From the NCBI GenBank assembly GCA_910585805.1, contig CAJUFB010000061.1, forward strand, positions 1,997 to 22,969: a DNA stretch of 20,973 nt. Reading direction: 5' to 3'. The stretch is from an uncultured Acetatifactor sp. Its GTDB lineage: Bacteria; Bacillota; Clostridia; Lachnospirales; Lachnospiraceae. The notes under the pieces are model-generated. The model saw nothing but the letters and a program-made list of their open reading frames with translations. It made no database searches and had not been told where the DNA came from. The position numbers were made by a program, and so were the translations under genes. Of this stretch, positions 7,578-15,400 are shown piece after piece (positions within the stretch are counted from its first letter, which is position 1; every line of letters begins with the position of its first letter).

Positions 7578-10478
7578 CTAGAGCTTCTTTCTGCGGTTAT
7601 CTTTTTCCCACTGCCTCATGCGCTTTTCAAATTCTGCCTGGCTCATGCCATCGGCTTCCGCAACATCTTCCTTTCCAGCGCTGCCATACAGGTTGTAAAC
7701 CGGGGCCCATTGGATTGTCATCCCCCCTGTACATGCAAGTTCAGTCCTCGGTTGTCCAGTACCTCCACCGCCAATGCTGCGCAATTTCTCCACTAAAGCA
7801 TCAATCATGGACGTGCCGCTGTTCTCCCTTACTGCCTGGGAGACGATCTCCTTCATCCGGACCCATAATGTATCCAGTGGAAGTACTGCCTCTGGCCCGG
7901 CCTCTCCCACACCCTGCAGGCCATTGCCGGCCGTGTTTAGTACAGTAGGTGAATCGAAAATGCCACCAAGCGCATTCCAGTTCACTGAAAACTGTGGAAC
8001 ACTTACATTTCCCCCGTTTCCGTATGTAACAGAATTCATTGACACATCTATCACAGGTATTTTGGGCTTCGGGATCGTTATGGCCATGTTCTCAAACGCT
8101 GACTTGACTGCCTGTGCTGCCGTTTTGGCTGCAGCCGTTACAGTCTCAGCCAGGCGCTGCATTTCTGTCTGTGCACTGGAATTAGCCTTTTCCCATCCAT
8201 CATCCAGGGCTGTGTTCACATCGGTTCCAAGATTCGTTGCTGCCTGCGTTACTGCCGGTATATTTCCGCCCATTGCTGTGCCCAGGGCATCTGTCCCCAT
8301 GGTTCCGATCGATGCCATGTTTGCATTGAAAGCTGCTGTATCAAACCCTCCGGCCATCATGCCATTATTCAGACCTGTAGAAAAGGCTTTTGCTGCCGCC
8401 GCACCGGCATCTGATGCCCCGGTACTGTCCATGCTGCCAAATGCCCCTGCCGCCATACCGTTAACCGCCGAAGATACTACGCCAGTATTATTGCTGATTC
8501 CTGAGGCGTATCCCTTTACTACCGCCTCACCCTGTCCGGAAGTATCCGGCAGTTCGATATCTCCGCCAACAACCAGGCTTTTAATGGCACTCCACAGGCT
8601 CTTTCCGGTTGCCAGTATCCCGTCAATGATGCCCTTAATGATCTGTATACCTACATCAAGCCAGTTTGTAGTAAAGATCGTATCTATGATAGCCTCAATA
8701 AGCTGTGGTACTGCCGCTATAATCTGTGGTATAGCAGAAAGCAGCCCCGAAATCAGGGCAAAAACAATCTGGATCGCCGCCTGTACAATATTCCCCAAAT
8801 TCGCTATAATTCCCTGGATAAGCGATATGATCAGCTGTATACCCATCTGCAGGATATAGGGAAGCATGGATAAAAGCCCTGTCACCAGATTTCCTATCAA
8901 CTGGATTGCTGCACCTATCAGCATGGGCGCATTTGCACCGATACTGCTCACCAGGGTCTGAACCAGTGTGAGGGCAGTCGATATAACTGCAGGCAGCCGT
9001 TGCACGATCCCGCTTACAAAGCCCACGACTGCCTGGGTGCCGCTGCTTATAAGGGCCGGAAGCTGCCCCGTAATACTGTCTGCCAGCTGTGTTATTATGT
9101 CAATCCCTGCAAGCACTACCTGAGGGACGGTTGTAAAGATCCCTCTTATAAAAACAGTCAGGACCTGTGACGCAACATCTGCCAGGGAACCCGAATTATC
9201 AGCTATGCCCTGTATAAAGCTGCCTGTCAGGCTGACTCCCATATTTACCAGTTCCGGCGCATAGTCCGCTATTACATCAACAGCTTTTGCAAGGCACCCG
9301 CCCACTGCGCCGACCATGCCCTCCATGCCTCCATTCTGGTAAGCACTGCTCAAGTCCTCAACCATTGATGTAGCCAGCTGTGTCATTTCCCGGAGTGGGC
9401 CATTCAGATCCTTGTAGACACTGATCCCAAGATCGGACAGCCCGGACTTCAGGATATCAATGTCACCCTGCAGGTTGTCCAGCTGGATGGCATACATTTT
9501 TTCGCATGCCCCGGCACTGTTCTCAACTGCTTCTGACAGTTCATCGAACCGGTCCGCACAGCTTGACAGCATGGCATTGGCGGCTGTAAGGTCTGTCTTG
9601 TTAAACAGTGTTGAAAGGATGTTATCCTTCTGGGCATTGCTCATACCGTCCATAGCGCCCTGCAGATCCTTAAATACTTCATTCAGGCCACGCATCTTAC
9701 CTTCTGAATCATATACGCCAATCCCCAGGGACTGGAGCGCCTCCGCTGCTTTATCTGTAGGGTTTTGCAGGCTCAATATGATATTCCGAAGATGTGTTCC
9801 TCCCTCTGCGCCTTTTAACCCGTTATCTGCCAGAATGCCGAGCGCTGTGTTCAGCTCCGTGGTGCCTCCGGCAAGCCCCTTGGCTGTCCCGCCAACCGTC
9901 AGTATCGCTTCCCCAAGCTGTGCTACACTGGTATTTGCCTTGCTGGCCGTCTGGGCCAGTTGGTCGGAGAACCGCGTAAGGTTTTCTTCCGTGGCTTCTA
10001 TCCCCAGGGCGCTCATGCTGTCAGTCACCATATCACTGGCTGACGCAAGGTCCATGGCTCCCGCCCCTGCAAGTTTCAGCACAGTCGGCAGCGCTGTCGC
10101 CGCCTTCTCTGCATCATATCCCGCAAGGGCCAGGTAGTTTAAGGCTTCCGCCGCCTCCGTAGCGGAAAAGGCAGTACTTCGCCCACACTCCCTGGCGGCA
10201 TTTTCCAGTGTCTCAAAAGCTTTCTGGCCCTCTTCCGTAGTCTTGTCGATCAGCATGGTGGCGGACACCTGGCTCATGGCATTCTCAAATTCCATCCCAA
10301 CGTCCACCACAGATTTTCCCATGGCTGCGACAGCTCCGGCTGCTGCGGCGGTTGCGGCACTGACTGCCTTTGTAATACTGCCAAGCCCCTTGACTGCTGT
10401 GCCCAGCGCACTTTTAAAAGAGCTTTCCACCTTACCGGCAATCTTTATGGCAATCTCCATTTCCTTACTTTTTGCCAT
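7578..10478 (-). CDS. Tape measure protein (TP901 family)
   Basis: A 966-residue protein. After a basic and alanine-rich N-terminus, residues about 50-390 hold the TP901 core (FENAMSQVSATMLIDKTTEE, AFSATEAAEALNYLALAGYD, GGTAKGLAGGTTELNTALGI, GTHLRNIILSLQNPTDKAAE). Residues about 410-610 form a very hydrophobic helical tract with recurrent LI and GI patterns that pass the membrane in related phages. Near residues 856-868 is GVGEAGPEAVLPL, a common tape measure C-terminal motif. At about 0.15 nm per residue a tail around 145 nm is suggested. The ATG at 10478 has GGGGAGG about 12 nt upstream, rather far. The chaperone frameshift product ends inside its first codons, so coupled initiation is plausible. 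Confidence 0.96.
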   Translation of the reverse strand: MAKSKEMEIAIKIAGKVESSFKSALGTAVKGLGSITKAVSAATAAAAGAVAAMGKSVVDVGMEFENAMSQVSATMLIDKTTEEGQKAFETLENAARECGRSTAFSATEAAEALNYLALAGYDAEKAATALPTVLKLAGAGAMDLASASDMVTDSMSALGIEATEENLTRFSDQLAQTASKANTSVAQLGEAILTVGGTAKGLAGGTTELNTALGILADNGLKGAEGGTHLRNIILSLQNPTDKAAEALQSLGIGVYDSEGKMRGLNEVFKDLQGAMDGMSNAQKDNILSTLFNKTDLTAANAMLSSCADRFDELSEAVENSAGACEKMYAIQLDNLQGDIDILKSGLSDLGISVYKDLNGPLREMTQLATSMVEDLSSAYQNGGMEGMVGAVGGCLAKAVDVIADYAPELVNMGVSLTGSFIQGIADNSGSLADVASQVLTVFIRGIFTTVPQVVLAGIDIITQLADSITGQLPALISSGTQAVVGFVSGIVQRLPAVISTALTLVQTLVSSIGANAPMLIGAAIQLIGNLVTGLLSMLPYILQMGIQLIISLIQGIIANLGNIVQAAIQIVFALISGLLSAIPQIIAAVPQLIEAIIDTIFTTNWLDVGIQIIKGIIDGILATGKSLWSAIKSLVVGGDIELPDTSGQGEAVVKGYASGISNNTGVVSSAVNGMAAGAFGSMDSTGASDAGAAAAKAFSTGLNNGMMAGGFDTAAFNANMASIGTMGTDALGTAMGGNIPAVTQAATNLGTDVNTALDDGWEKANSSAQTEMQRLAETVTAAAKTAAQAVKSAFENMAITIPKPKIPVIDVSMNSVTYGNGGNVSVPQFSVNWNALGGIFDSPTVLNTAGNGLQGVGEAGPEAVLPLDTLWVRMKEIVSQAVRENSGTSMIDALVEKLRSIGGGGTGQPRTELACTGGMTIQWAPVYNLYGSAGKEDVAEADGMSQAEFEKRMRQWEKDNRRKKL

Positions 10479-10626
10479 AAATTTCCGCTACCTCCCCTGC
10501 TATTTCCACCAAATCAAAAACGGACAGGTTTTCCAAACTGTCTAAACCTGTCCGCAATATGATCGATAAATGTATGGCCAGTTTCCGGATACCGGCTGAA
10601 TCGGATGCTTTCAGTCCTCGGCATAC
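10465..10626 (-). CDS. -1 frameshift extension of the tail assembly chaperone (gpE'-like)
   Basis: In the -1 frame after the slippery site, 53 sense codons run from the G re-read at 10626 to TAA at 10467-10465. They encode VCRGLKASDSAG, IRKLAIHLSIILRTGLDSL, then ENLSVFDLVEIAGEVAEIYG and KK. The segment has no start codon or ribosome binding site of its own at its beginning. It fills exactly the 132-nt gap between the chaperone stop and the tape measure start, and ends overlapping tape measure codons 1-5. This is the layout of P2 E+E' and lambda G-GT. The fused product would be 118 + 53 = 171 residues, and the extension would contact the tape measure. Confidence 0.88.
   Translation of the reverse strand, partial: VCRGLKASDSAGIRKLAIHLSIILRTGLDSLENLSVFDLVEIAGEVAEIYGKK
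10516..10554 (-). terminator. Terminator-like hairpin inside the frameshift extension, just before the tape measure gene
   Basis: On the minus strand, CGGACAGGTTT (10554-10544) is followed by a 12-nt loop and the perfect complement AAACCTGTCCG (10531-10521). TTTTT (10520-10516) follows at once, then GATTT. An 11-bp stem plus T-run has the form of an intrinsic terminator. The loop is rather long and the U-tract short, so partial termination is more likely than full. The element is coding in the -1 frame only. It begins 56 nt beyond the zero-frame stop of the chaperone. Confidence 0.6.
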
Positions 10627-10979
10627 AAAAAATTTGTTACACGGTTTTTCACCTTAAGCGCGTCCTTCGGCGGCAGCGCCCGGAAGAACTCTACCGGCAT
10701 CCTGGTTGCCCTGGCAGAAATAATGCATGCATACTCCAGCGACATCTCCGGCAGTACATTCACAGTCCCGCCACGCTCCATAATCTTATTCGCCGCGATC
10801 ATGTCCGCTGCGCTCAGATCTTCCAGGCCGCTCAGATCCACGCTTTCATAAGTCTTACCTTCAAAAACAAAAGGCTTACGAAACACTACCAGATAAGAGC
10901 TGTCTTCCTGGACGTTTTCCGTGTTCGTTACTGCTAATTCCGTACTTATCCCCGGCCTCAAATCCGTAACCTTTTCCAT
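10611..10979 (-). CDS. Tail assembly chaperone (gpE/gp41-like), zero-frame form
   Basis: A 122-residue protein. I choose the ATG at 10979 because GGAGGA lies 7 nt before it and because it overlaps the tube gene stop as TGATG. A GTG two codons upstream is less likely. The sequence has the tail assembly chaperone pattern: YLVVFRKPFVFEGKTYESVD, LSGLEDLSAADMIAANKIM, then SLEYACIISARATRMPVEFF and RALPPKDALKVKNRVTNFL. Its place between tube and tape measure is diagnostic. The protein keeps the tape measure soluble while the tube polymerises around it. A minority of ribosomes should shift at its end to make the longer form. Confidence 0.9.
   Translation of the reverse strand: MEKVTDLRPGISTELAVTNTENVQEDSSYLVVFRKPFVFEGKTYESVDLSGLEDLSAADMIAANKIMERGGTVNVLPEMSLEYACIISARATRMPVEFFRALPPKDALKVKNRVTNFLYAED
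10626..10635 (-). promoter_or_regulatory. Programmed -1 ribosomal frameshift site
   Basis: The mRNA-sense string AAATTTTTTG holds two overlapping heptamers in the correct zero frame: A_AAT_TTT (10635-10629) and T_TTT_TTG (10632-10626). Both fit X_XXY_YYZ. The zero-frame stop TGA is five codons further on (10613-10611). Shifting at either heptamer leads into the same -1 frame. Confidence 0.85.
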
Positions 10980-11497
10980 CAACACATCCTCCTCACTTTC
11001 TCCATCAGGTCTTTGCCATTGACCTTGAACACAAAATTAAGCTTGTCAAGCTCCACCATGGATTTATTGTTGACCTCAATTAAGATGTAAAGGATTTCCA
11101 CCTTTATCTTGCTCTTGGTCCCATTGCCCTGCTTTGCGCTTCCCCCTTCAAAGGACTTATTTTTGCCACGTACTACCACCCGCATCGGTTTAAATCCAGT
11201 CGCCCCAGTGGCTCCATCAGTAAACTGGATAGATCCCCGCAGAGTAAGGTCAAGCGCTGCGCTCTGGTCAGCAAGCTTAAAGATTTCCTCATCCATCTGC
11301 CGGAACGGGATCTCCATCTCCATACTGGAAAAATGCCCCAGCGCCGCAGACTCAAACTCGCCCAGGAGCCCGGGCCCGCTTACCGTTTCCGTGATCCCCT
11401 CAAAGCTGGGCAGGGCTACCTCCTCAGACAGCCCGATCAGCATACTCCCGGAAAGATATACATTGAACGCATTTATTTTTTCAGGAATATTATTCAT
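10979..11497 (-). CDS. Major tail tube protein (P2 FII family)
   Basis: A 172-residue protein from the ATG at 11497. A GTG 9 nt earlier is part of the strong GGAGGTGA ribosome binding site and is unlikely to be the start. The sequence fits contractile-tail tube proteins: INAFNVYLSGSMLIGLSEEV, LPSFEGITETVSGPGLLGEF, then MEMEIPFRQMDEEIFKLAD, and IKVEILYILIEVNNKSMVEL near the end. It forms the inner tube under the sheath. The start is 1 nt after the sheath stop. Confidence 0.93.
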   Translation of the reverse strand: MNNIPEKINAFNVYLSGSMLIGLSEEVALPSFEGITETVSGPGLLGEFESAALGHFSSMEMEIPFRQMDEEIFKLADQSAALDLTLRGSIQFTDGATGATGFKPMRVVVRGKNKSFEGGSAKQGNGTKSKIKVEILYILIEVNNKSMVELDKLNFVFKVNGKDLMEKVRRMC

Positions 11498-11498
11498 C

Positions 11499-12962
11499 TC
11501 ATTCACCTCCGCTCAAAGCAGCCGCCAGCATGGATGGGTCAAACTCCAGGACATTCAGGATATCCTCAGCCGGGGTATAGGGCGCAAGATACTGCCGGAA
11601 CTGAACTTTCCCATTTAAGATATCCTCTTCCGGGTTATCCTCCTGGACATATACCATTCTGGCACCGGCACACTTCCCCTGGGCCGCATAGGAATTCCCG
11701 CGTATGTTCTCCGCATCGCATACCGATTCTATCAGGCGGTAATTGATCGGGTCATCCACCTTTTGGAAATACGTAAGGATGAAGCTGTTCCCCCACCAGC
11801 TGAAAAAGCGCCTGCACCCGAACCAGCGGTCTTTCGGATCCGTCGTATCCGGATAGGCAGCCGTATTATTTCCCCAGCTCTTAAATCCATTGATATTGAT
11901 AGCGGTAACCACCCCAAAACTGTTGACAAGGTTCGCCTGTTCCTTATCCATAACCACTTCTGAATCCCCATCGTCATCCAGGCAGAGCCCCGTGATCGGC
12001 AGCGACTTGTTTGACATATACAGATTCGGCACATCATCGTTGGATGCATCGACATAAGCAACCAGGGCAGAGAAAACAGCGCTGTAATAATATACCTCAT
12101 CCCCAATCCTGACCTTCGGCCATACCGGCTCCATATGGCAGCTGACAAACCCTGATCTTTCTTTTACTGATTTTACATCCGTATATTTCACCGCCCCTGC
12201 GGCGGTACAGTCAAGGTCTACGATACATTCGCATTTAAAGATCCCGTTAATATTAAGGCATTTTGCTGCCATCACAGACGCAACCACCGGATCCTTGGAA
12301 TACCCCGGGGAAGTAATGATACCGGGAACCATCCCGAAAAGAGGATGCACCTGGCGTATAAGTTCCAGCCCGGACTCTTTCCCTGTAACGGCATCATAAC
12401 CCCCAATAATGTCTTCCGCCGTTACCAGCGACGGGTCAACTTTCTCCCCGGAAACATTCACCTTATCTGCCGTGGCTGCGCTTCCGCCCTCCAGCAATGT
12501 GACCACAACATGCCCTTTACTGTCAAAACCAGCTATATAGTCCGTCCCTTCCTCAAGCTCCGTCACCCCGTTTTTGACAGCAACTTTATCAAGCAGCATA
12601 CCTTCCACATCCACAACCGCCTGCATGTCCTTCACATCGTAGCCCTTCTCTTCAACAGAAGCCCTGTGCTTCTCCGGATCCAGGACATTGATCAGGACGA
12701 TCGGCGCCACAGCCAGTTTTTTAAATGTTGCACTGATGCTCTGGTTCAGGTTATAGTCCTTCAGATTATCAGAAAACCCCACTGCCGCAGATGCCTCCGC
12801 AAAGCTGTATGCAAGCTTTACCACATTGGCAGCATGATAGGGGTCACTGGCCAGGTTGACCGGCGATACCCCGACAGCTACCTGCAGGCCGGCTGTCCCT
12901 ACTATCGGCACAGCAAGGCTTGTGGGATTTTCCAGTACTCTCACACCATGGTTATAAGCCAT
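11499..12962 (-). CDS. Tail sheath protein (P2 FI family)
   Basis: A 487-residue protein when started at the ATG at 12962, about 11 nt after GGAAGGAG. A GTG four codons upstream abuts that site and is a poorer choice. It starts MAYNHGVRVLENPTSLAVPI and VGTAGLQVAVGVSP, the classic sheath N-terminus. It includes an ASAAVGFSDNLKDYNLNQSI segment, SPGYSKDPVVASVMAAKCL, and a conserved C-terminal block with WGNNTAAYPDTTDPKDRWF and FFSWWGNSFILTYFQKVDDP, followed by QFRQYLAPYTPAEDILNVLE. The sheath contracts to drive the tube through the envelope. The length is typical. Confidence 0.96.
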   Translation of the reverse strand: MAYNHGVRVLENPTSLAVPIVGTAGLQVAVGVSPVNLASDPYHAANVVKLAYSFAEASAAVGFSDNLKDYNLNQSISATFKKLAVAPIVLINVLDPEKHRASVEEKGYDVKDMQAVVDVEGMLLDKVAVKNGVTELEEGTDYIAGFDSKGHVVVTLLEGGSAATADKVNVSGEKVDPSLVTAEDIIGGYDAVTGKESGLELIRQVHPLFGMVPGIITSPGYSKDPVVASVMAAKCLNINGIFKCECIVDLDCTAAGAVKYTDVKSVKERSGFVSCHMEPVWPKVRIGDEVYYYSAVFSALVAYVDASNDDVPNLYMSNKSLPITGLCLDDDGDSEVVMDKEQANLVNSFGVVTAININGFKSWGNNTAAYPDTTDPKDRWFGCRRFFSWWGNSFILTYFQKVDDPINYRLIESVCDAENIRGNSYAAQGKCAGARMVYVQEDNPEEDILNGKVQFRQYLAPYTPAEDILNVLEFDPSMLAAALSGGE

Positions 12963-12980
12963 TTCTACCTTCACTCCTTC

Positions 12981-13283
12981 CTAAAAATTATTTTCACAGG
13001 CCCTCCTGTATAAAGCATTCATGGCGCTGCCCTCTTTTCCAAGCTCCACATTCACCTGCGGCAGTTGTCCCACCGGCACAACGAGCTGCCGGAAAACCGG
13101 CCTGTCCTTAATGAATTCTTTTAATGCCTCAGGAAGCCCGTTATTAAAAACAGCATACTGCTTTGCAATCCCTGGCATGTCCGGGCCAACATAGACCACT
13201 GTCCCCTCCACGCCTTTCTTTTTGGGTGCTGTTCTTGGCACTGCCTCCTTTTTTACGTTTTCACTCTTTTCTGTTTCACTCAT
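12981..13283 (-). CDS. Small phage protein of unknown function next to the sheath
   Basis: A 100-residue protein. The first about 25 residues are charged and probably disordered (MSETEKSENVKKEAV). The rest (GTVVYVGPDMPGIAKQYAVF, then LPEALKEFIKDRPVFRQLVV) looks folded. The ATG overlaps the previous gene's stop as ATGA, so translation is coupled. I do not recognise a named family. Small genes at this place, between tail terminator and sheath, recur in Firmicutes myophages and may assist tail-neck assembly, which is inference only. Confidence 0.75.
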   Translation of the reverse strand: MSETEKSENVKKEAVPRTAPKKKGVEGTVVYVGPDMPGIAKQYAVFNNGLPEALKEFIKDRPVFRQLVVPVGQLPQVNVELGKEGSAMNALYRRACENNF

Positions 13284-13798
13284 GCAAACCTATCCTCCCT
13301 CCTTACTGCCGCAACCTCCCAGCTCAAATATATCCCACCGAAGTAATATGGGTATGATTCCTCTTCCTGCAATGTCCACAGGACAGGATACTGTACCGTA
13401 TACCTGCCGTTCAGCACGGGCCTCTTCGCAAAACGCTCATAGATGTCGGAAATGATATTCATTACATCCTTATGCCCCTGCTTCTCAAAGGCATCCTCAA
13501 ATACGCCGATCTGCAGGACCGTATTCACTGTCTGGGCACTGGACTCATCTTTGATCTCGCCGTCGGCAACTTTGACAACAATATATGGATAAGGGTCTTC
13601 CGCCGTAATGTCGTCCGCAAGCCCGTTCTCCAGCAGCTCCTCCGGGATATCTTCCTGCATGAGCGATTCCGGAATCGGGAGGTTCTGTCTGAATACATTC
13701 ACCCCGCTTAAGTTCCCCCTGGGGTCCTTCAGCCTGAAATCTTTCAGGATCTCCTTCAGCTCATCCGCCAGGTCATCCTGTAGTAATGCCGCTACCAT
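13280..13798 (-). CDS. Probable tail completion/terminator protein
   Basis: A 172-residue protein with ATG after GGAGG and an 8-nt spacer. It has an N-terminal helical part (LADELKEILKDFRLKD), a central strand segment PYPYIVVKVADGEIKDESSA, QTVNTVLQIGVFEDAFEKQG with a following helix DVMNIISDIYERFAKRP, and a C-terminal strand YYFGGIYLSWEVAAVRRED. This strand-helix-strand layout and its position between gpZ-like protein and sheath fit a tail terminator such as lambda gpU or a Mu-type completion protein. The assignment comes from fold pattern and context, not from a strong signature. Confidence 0.6.
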   Translation of the reverse strand: MVAALLQDDLADELKEILKDFRLKDPRGNLSGVNVFRQNLPIPESLMQEDIPEELLENGLADDITAEDPYPYIVVKVADGEIKDESSAQTVNTVLQIGVFEDAFEKQGHKDVMNIISDIYERFAKRPVLNGRYTVQYPVLWTLQEEESYPYYFGGIYLSWEVAAVRREDRFA

Positions 13799-13802
13799 AC
13801 TG

Positions 13803-14414
13803 CTATCCTCCCAATACTTTCCTTATCTGCTTTTCCACGTTCTCCTGCACCATCTTTTCTATTTCCGGCTCAACAATCCCGTATACCCTCTTTTCATTCC
13901 CGAGCATCGCAGGAATGGAATTGCCGAAAAACGTCTTGATCGGAAGTCGGCCGGGGCCTCTCCTCTGCGCCACAGCCACATGGGTGACCTGTGTCCCTGC
14001 TTTTCCCTTTGCCGTATCCTTTTTGCGCAGCTGCCCTTTTCTTGCCACATTGTTTACAAAGGCTTTCAGGCCGGCCATCTGCAGCGGTTTCAGGTTCCCC
14101 GCTTTTAAGACCTGGGCTTTTGCAACGCCGCCGGCCTTTGAGATCTTAAAGTTCTTTAAGGGGATCGGCTCACCCTTCGCCCTTATCACTGCTTCCGGTT
14201 CACTTACCGTCGCATTCTTAAGTTTCATTGCCCTGTTAAACCCGGCGTTCTTAACAGTGTATGTTTTCTGCGCTTCCGCCCCGAGCCTTTTCCTTGCCTG
14301 CCTGGCGGTCTGGTTAATGGCATTCTTTAAAACTGTTGGGGCTCTGTTCCCCATATCCCCCAGTTTTCTTTCAATCGTCGCCAGGGACCCCCTGTCAATT
14401 GTAACCTCTATCAA
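13803..14414 (-). CDS. Minor tail protein Z-like / neck protein
   Basis: A 203-residue very basic protein. It matches the prophage minor tail Z pattern: TIERKLGDMGNRAPTVLKNA, INQTARQARKRLGAEAQKTY, then a central basic region, and a C-terminus with RGPGRLPIKTFFGNSIPAML and EPEIEKMVQENVEKQIRKVL. In lambda, Z acts in tail completion and DNA positioning. The start appears to be TTG (14414-14412), overlapping the upstream stop as TTGA, with GGAGG about 10 nt upstream. No other start codon precedes the conserved N-terminus in a better place. Confidence 0.8.
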   Translation of the reverse strand: MIEVTIDRGSLATIERKLGDMGNRAPTVLKNAINQTARQARKRLGAEAQKTYTVKNAGFNRAMKLKNATVSEPEAVIRAKGEPIPLKNFKISKAGGVAKAQVLKAGNLKPLQMAGLKAFVNNVARKGQLRKKDTAKGKAGTQVTHVAVAQRRGPGRLPIKTFFGNSIPAMLGNEKRVYGIVEPEIEKMVQENVEKQIRKVLGG

Positions 14415-14746
14415 CTCTTGTTTGCCTCCAGATGGATGGAATACACACCGCCCTCATTCAGACTGTCCGTCACGATAAATGTGGCCCCGTCTATTTTTAC
14501 AGCCTTACCCACTCCGGGAAGGGGGCCATAATCCAGCGCACTGACATAGACAAGCGTCTGCTTCCGGTATATACCATCCATATGCGACTTCATCCGCTTC
14601 TCCCTCTCCGTAAGTTCGTTATCATCAATGATGATCAGCATCGGTTTTCCATTGACAAGATGTTCCTCCCCGAATTCCGCAGGGTTCAGGAATACCGTTT
14701 TCACATCCCGCCTCAGGAGCTCCTTAAATGTCAGCGGCTTATGCAC
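14411..14746 (-). CDS. Head-tail connector (stopper/adaptor-like) protein
   Basis: I choose the GTG at 14746, which follows AAGGAGG with a 7-nt spacer and gives 111 residues. A longer frame to 14815 only covers the neighbouring gene. The protein reads HKPLTFKELLRRDVKTVFLN and PAEFGEEHLVNGKPMLIIID, then LVYVSALDYGPLPGVGKAV and KIDGATFIVTDSL. The FLNxxEFxExH...G pattern with a following D and a beta-rich end resembles small head-completion proteins of the lambda FII kind. The gene overlaps the preceding one by 8 nt. Confidence 0.68.
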   Translation of the reverse strand: MHKPLTFKELLRRDVKTVFLNPAEFGEEHLVNGKPMLIIIDDNELTEREKRMKSHMDGIYRKQTLVYVSALDYGPLPGVGKAVKIDGATFIVTDSLNEGGVYSIHLEANKS

Positions 14747-15050
14747 TGCTTTTCCTCCTTCCCTTTTCCGGTTCCGGCCGTGCGCCCCGCACCCTCCTGG
14801 ACGGCGGCTTCCCAACCAGATCCTGTTCCGGTCCGGCGGAAGGGCAGGCAGCGCCCGGCAGACCTGCCGGGGCTGTTGCCTGCTTTGCTTTCACCGCCTG
14901 CCCTTCAGGCACTTCCCCGCCTTTCCACACTGCCGCCCCATTTTCAAGCCATGCCCCTACAAACCCGGCGTCATGCGTCGGCAGCTCATCACCAGGTTCA
15001 TAGTTCCGGTTTTCAATCAGAATAGATGAGACCGCTATAAGCCGCTCCAT
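14739..15050 (-). CDS. Small head-module protein of unknown function
   Basis: The likely start is the ATG at 15050, overlapping the upstream stop as TGATG, giving 103 residues. No good ribosome binding site is seen, so coupling to the upstream gene is likely. Residues about 15-42 contain YEPGDELPTHDAGFVGAWLE and NGAAVW, a small compact motif seen in head-to-tail regions of Firmicutes phages. The C-terminal half is proline, alanine and charge rich and probably disordered. I do not recognise a function. Confidence 0.65.
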   Translation of the reverse strand: MERLIAVSSILIENRNYEPGDELPTHDAGFVGAWLENGAAVWKGGEVPEGQAVKAKQATAPAGLPGAACPSAGPEQDLVGKPPSRRVRGARPEPEKGRRKSSA

Positions 15051-15382
15051 CAACCGTTCAGCTTTACCAGGATAACGGTGTCGGCTACGGCAGCTGCCTG
15101 AGCCGCATATCCCACCGGGGATGCCCCATCACTTCCCGTGTCCGTGATTCCATTCCCGTCAAAATATACCTCCGTCCCCATCTCAATGGCCCCCGCTGCC
15201 GTCTTGGGGATCTCGAAAACTCCCATAACATGAAGGGAGCCTACTTCCCCGGGAAGGATGTCCGTCCCCGCCACGCCAATATGCCCACCGAAGGAAATCA
15301 CTGTATTCGCTTCGATCTTCGTGTCTGTGTCATTCCTATAGTCGAGGACTTCCCCTCTCTGCCAGTATGTAGCTTTACACAT
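15050..15382 (-). CDS. DUF2190-like capsid accessory protein
   Basis: A 110-residue protein with ATG and GGAGG 8 nt upstream. The pattern CKATYWQRGEVLDYRNDTDT, VISFGGHIGVAGTDILPGEV, then GVFEIPKTAAGAIEMGTEVY and GASPVGYAAQAAAVADTVIL fits the DUF2190 family of small beta-rich proteins found next to major capsid genes, where they are thought to decorate or stabilise the shell. It sits 18 nt after the capsid gene. No abnormality is visible. Confidence 0.85.
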   Translation of the reverse strand: MCKATYWQRGEVLDYRNDTDTKIEANTVISFGGHIGVAGTDILPGEVGSLHVMGVFEIPKTAAGAIEMGTEVYFDGNGITDTGSDGASPVGYAAQAAAVADTVILVKLNG

Positions 15383-15400
15383 GGATCACTCCTCCTTTCC

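Noticed and set aside
7774..8859. A 361-codon open frame on the plus strand opposite the tape measure gene.
   Set aside because: It is the mirror of the tape measure's alanine and hydrophobic-rich codon pattern, with no family features and no ribosome binding site context. The minus-strand protein is unmistakable.
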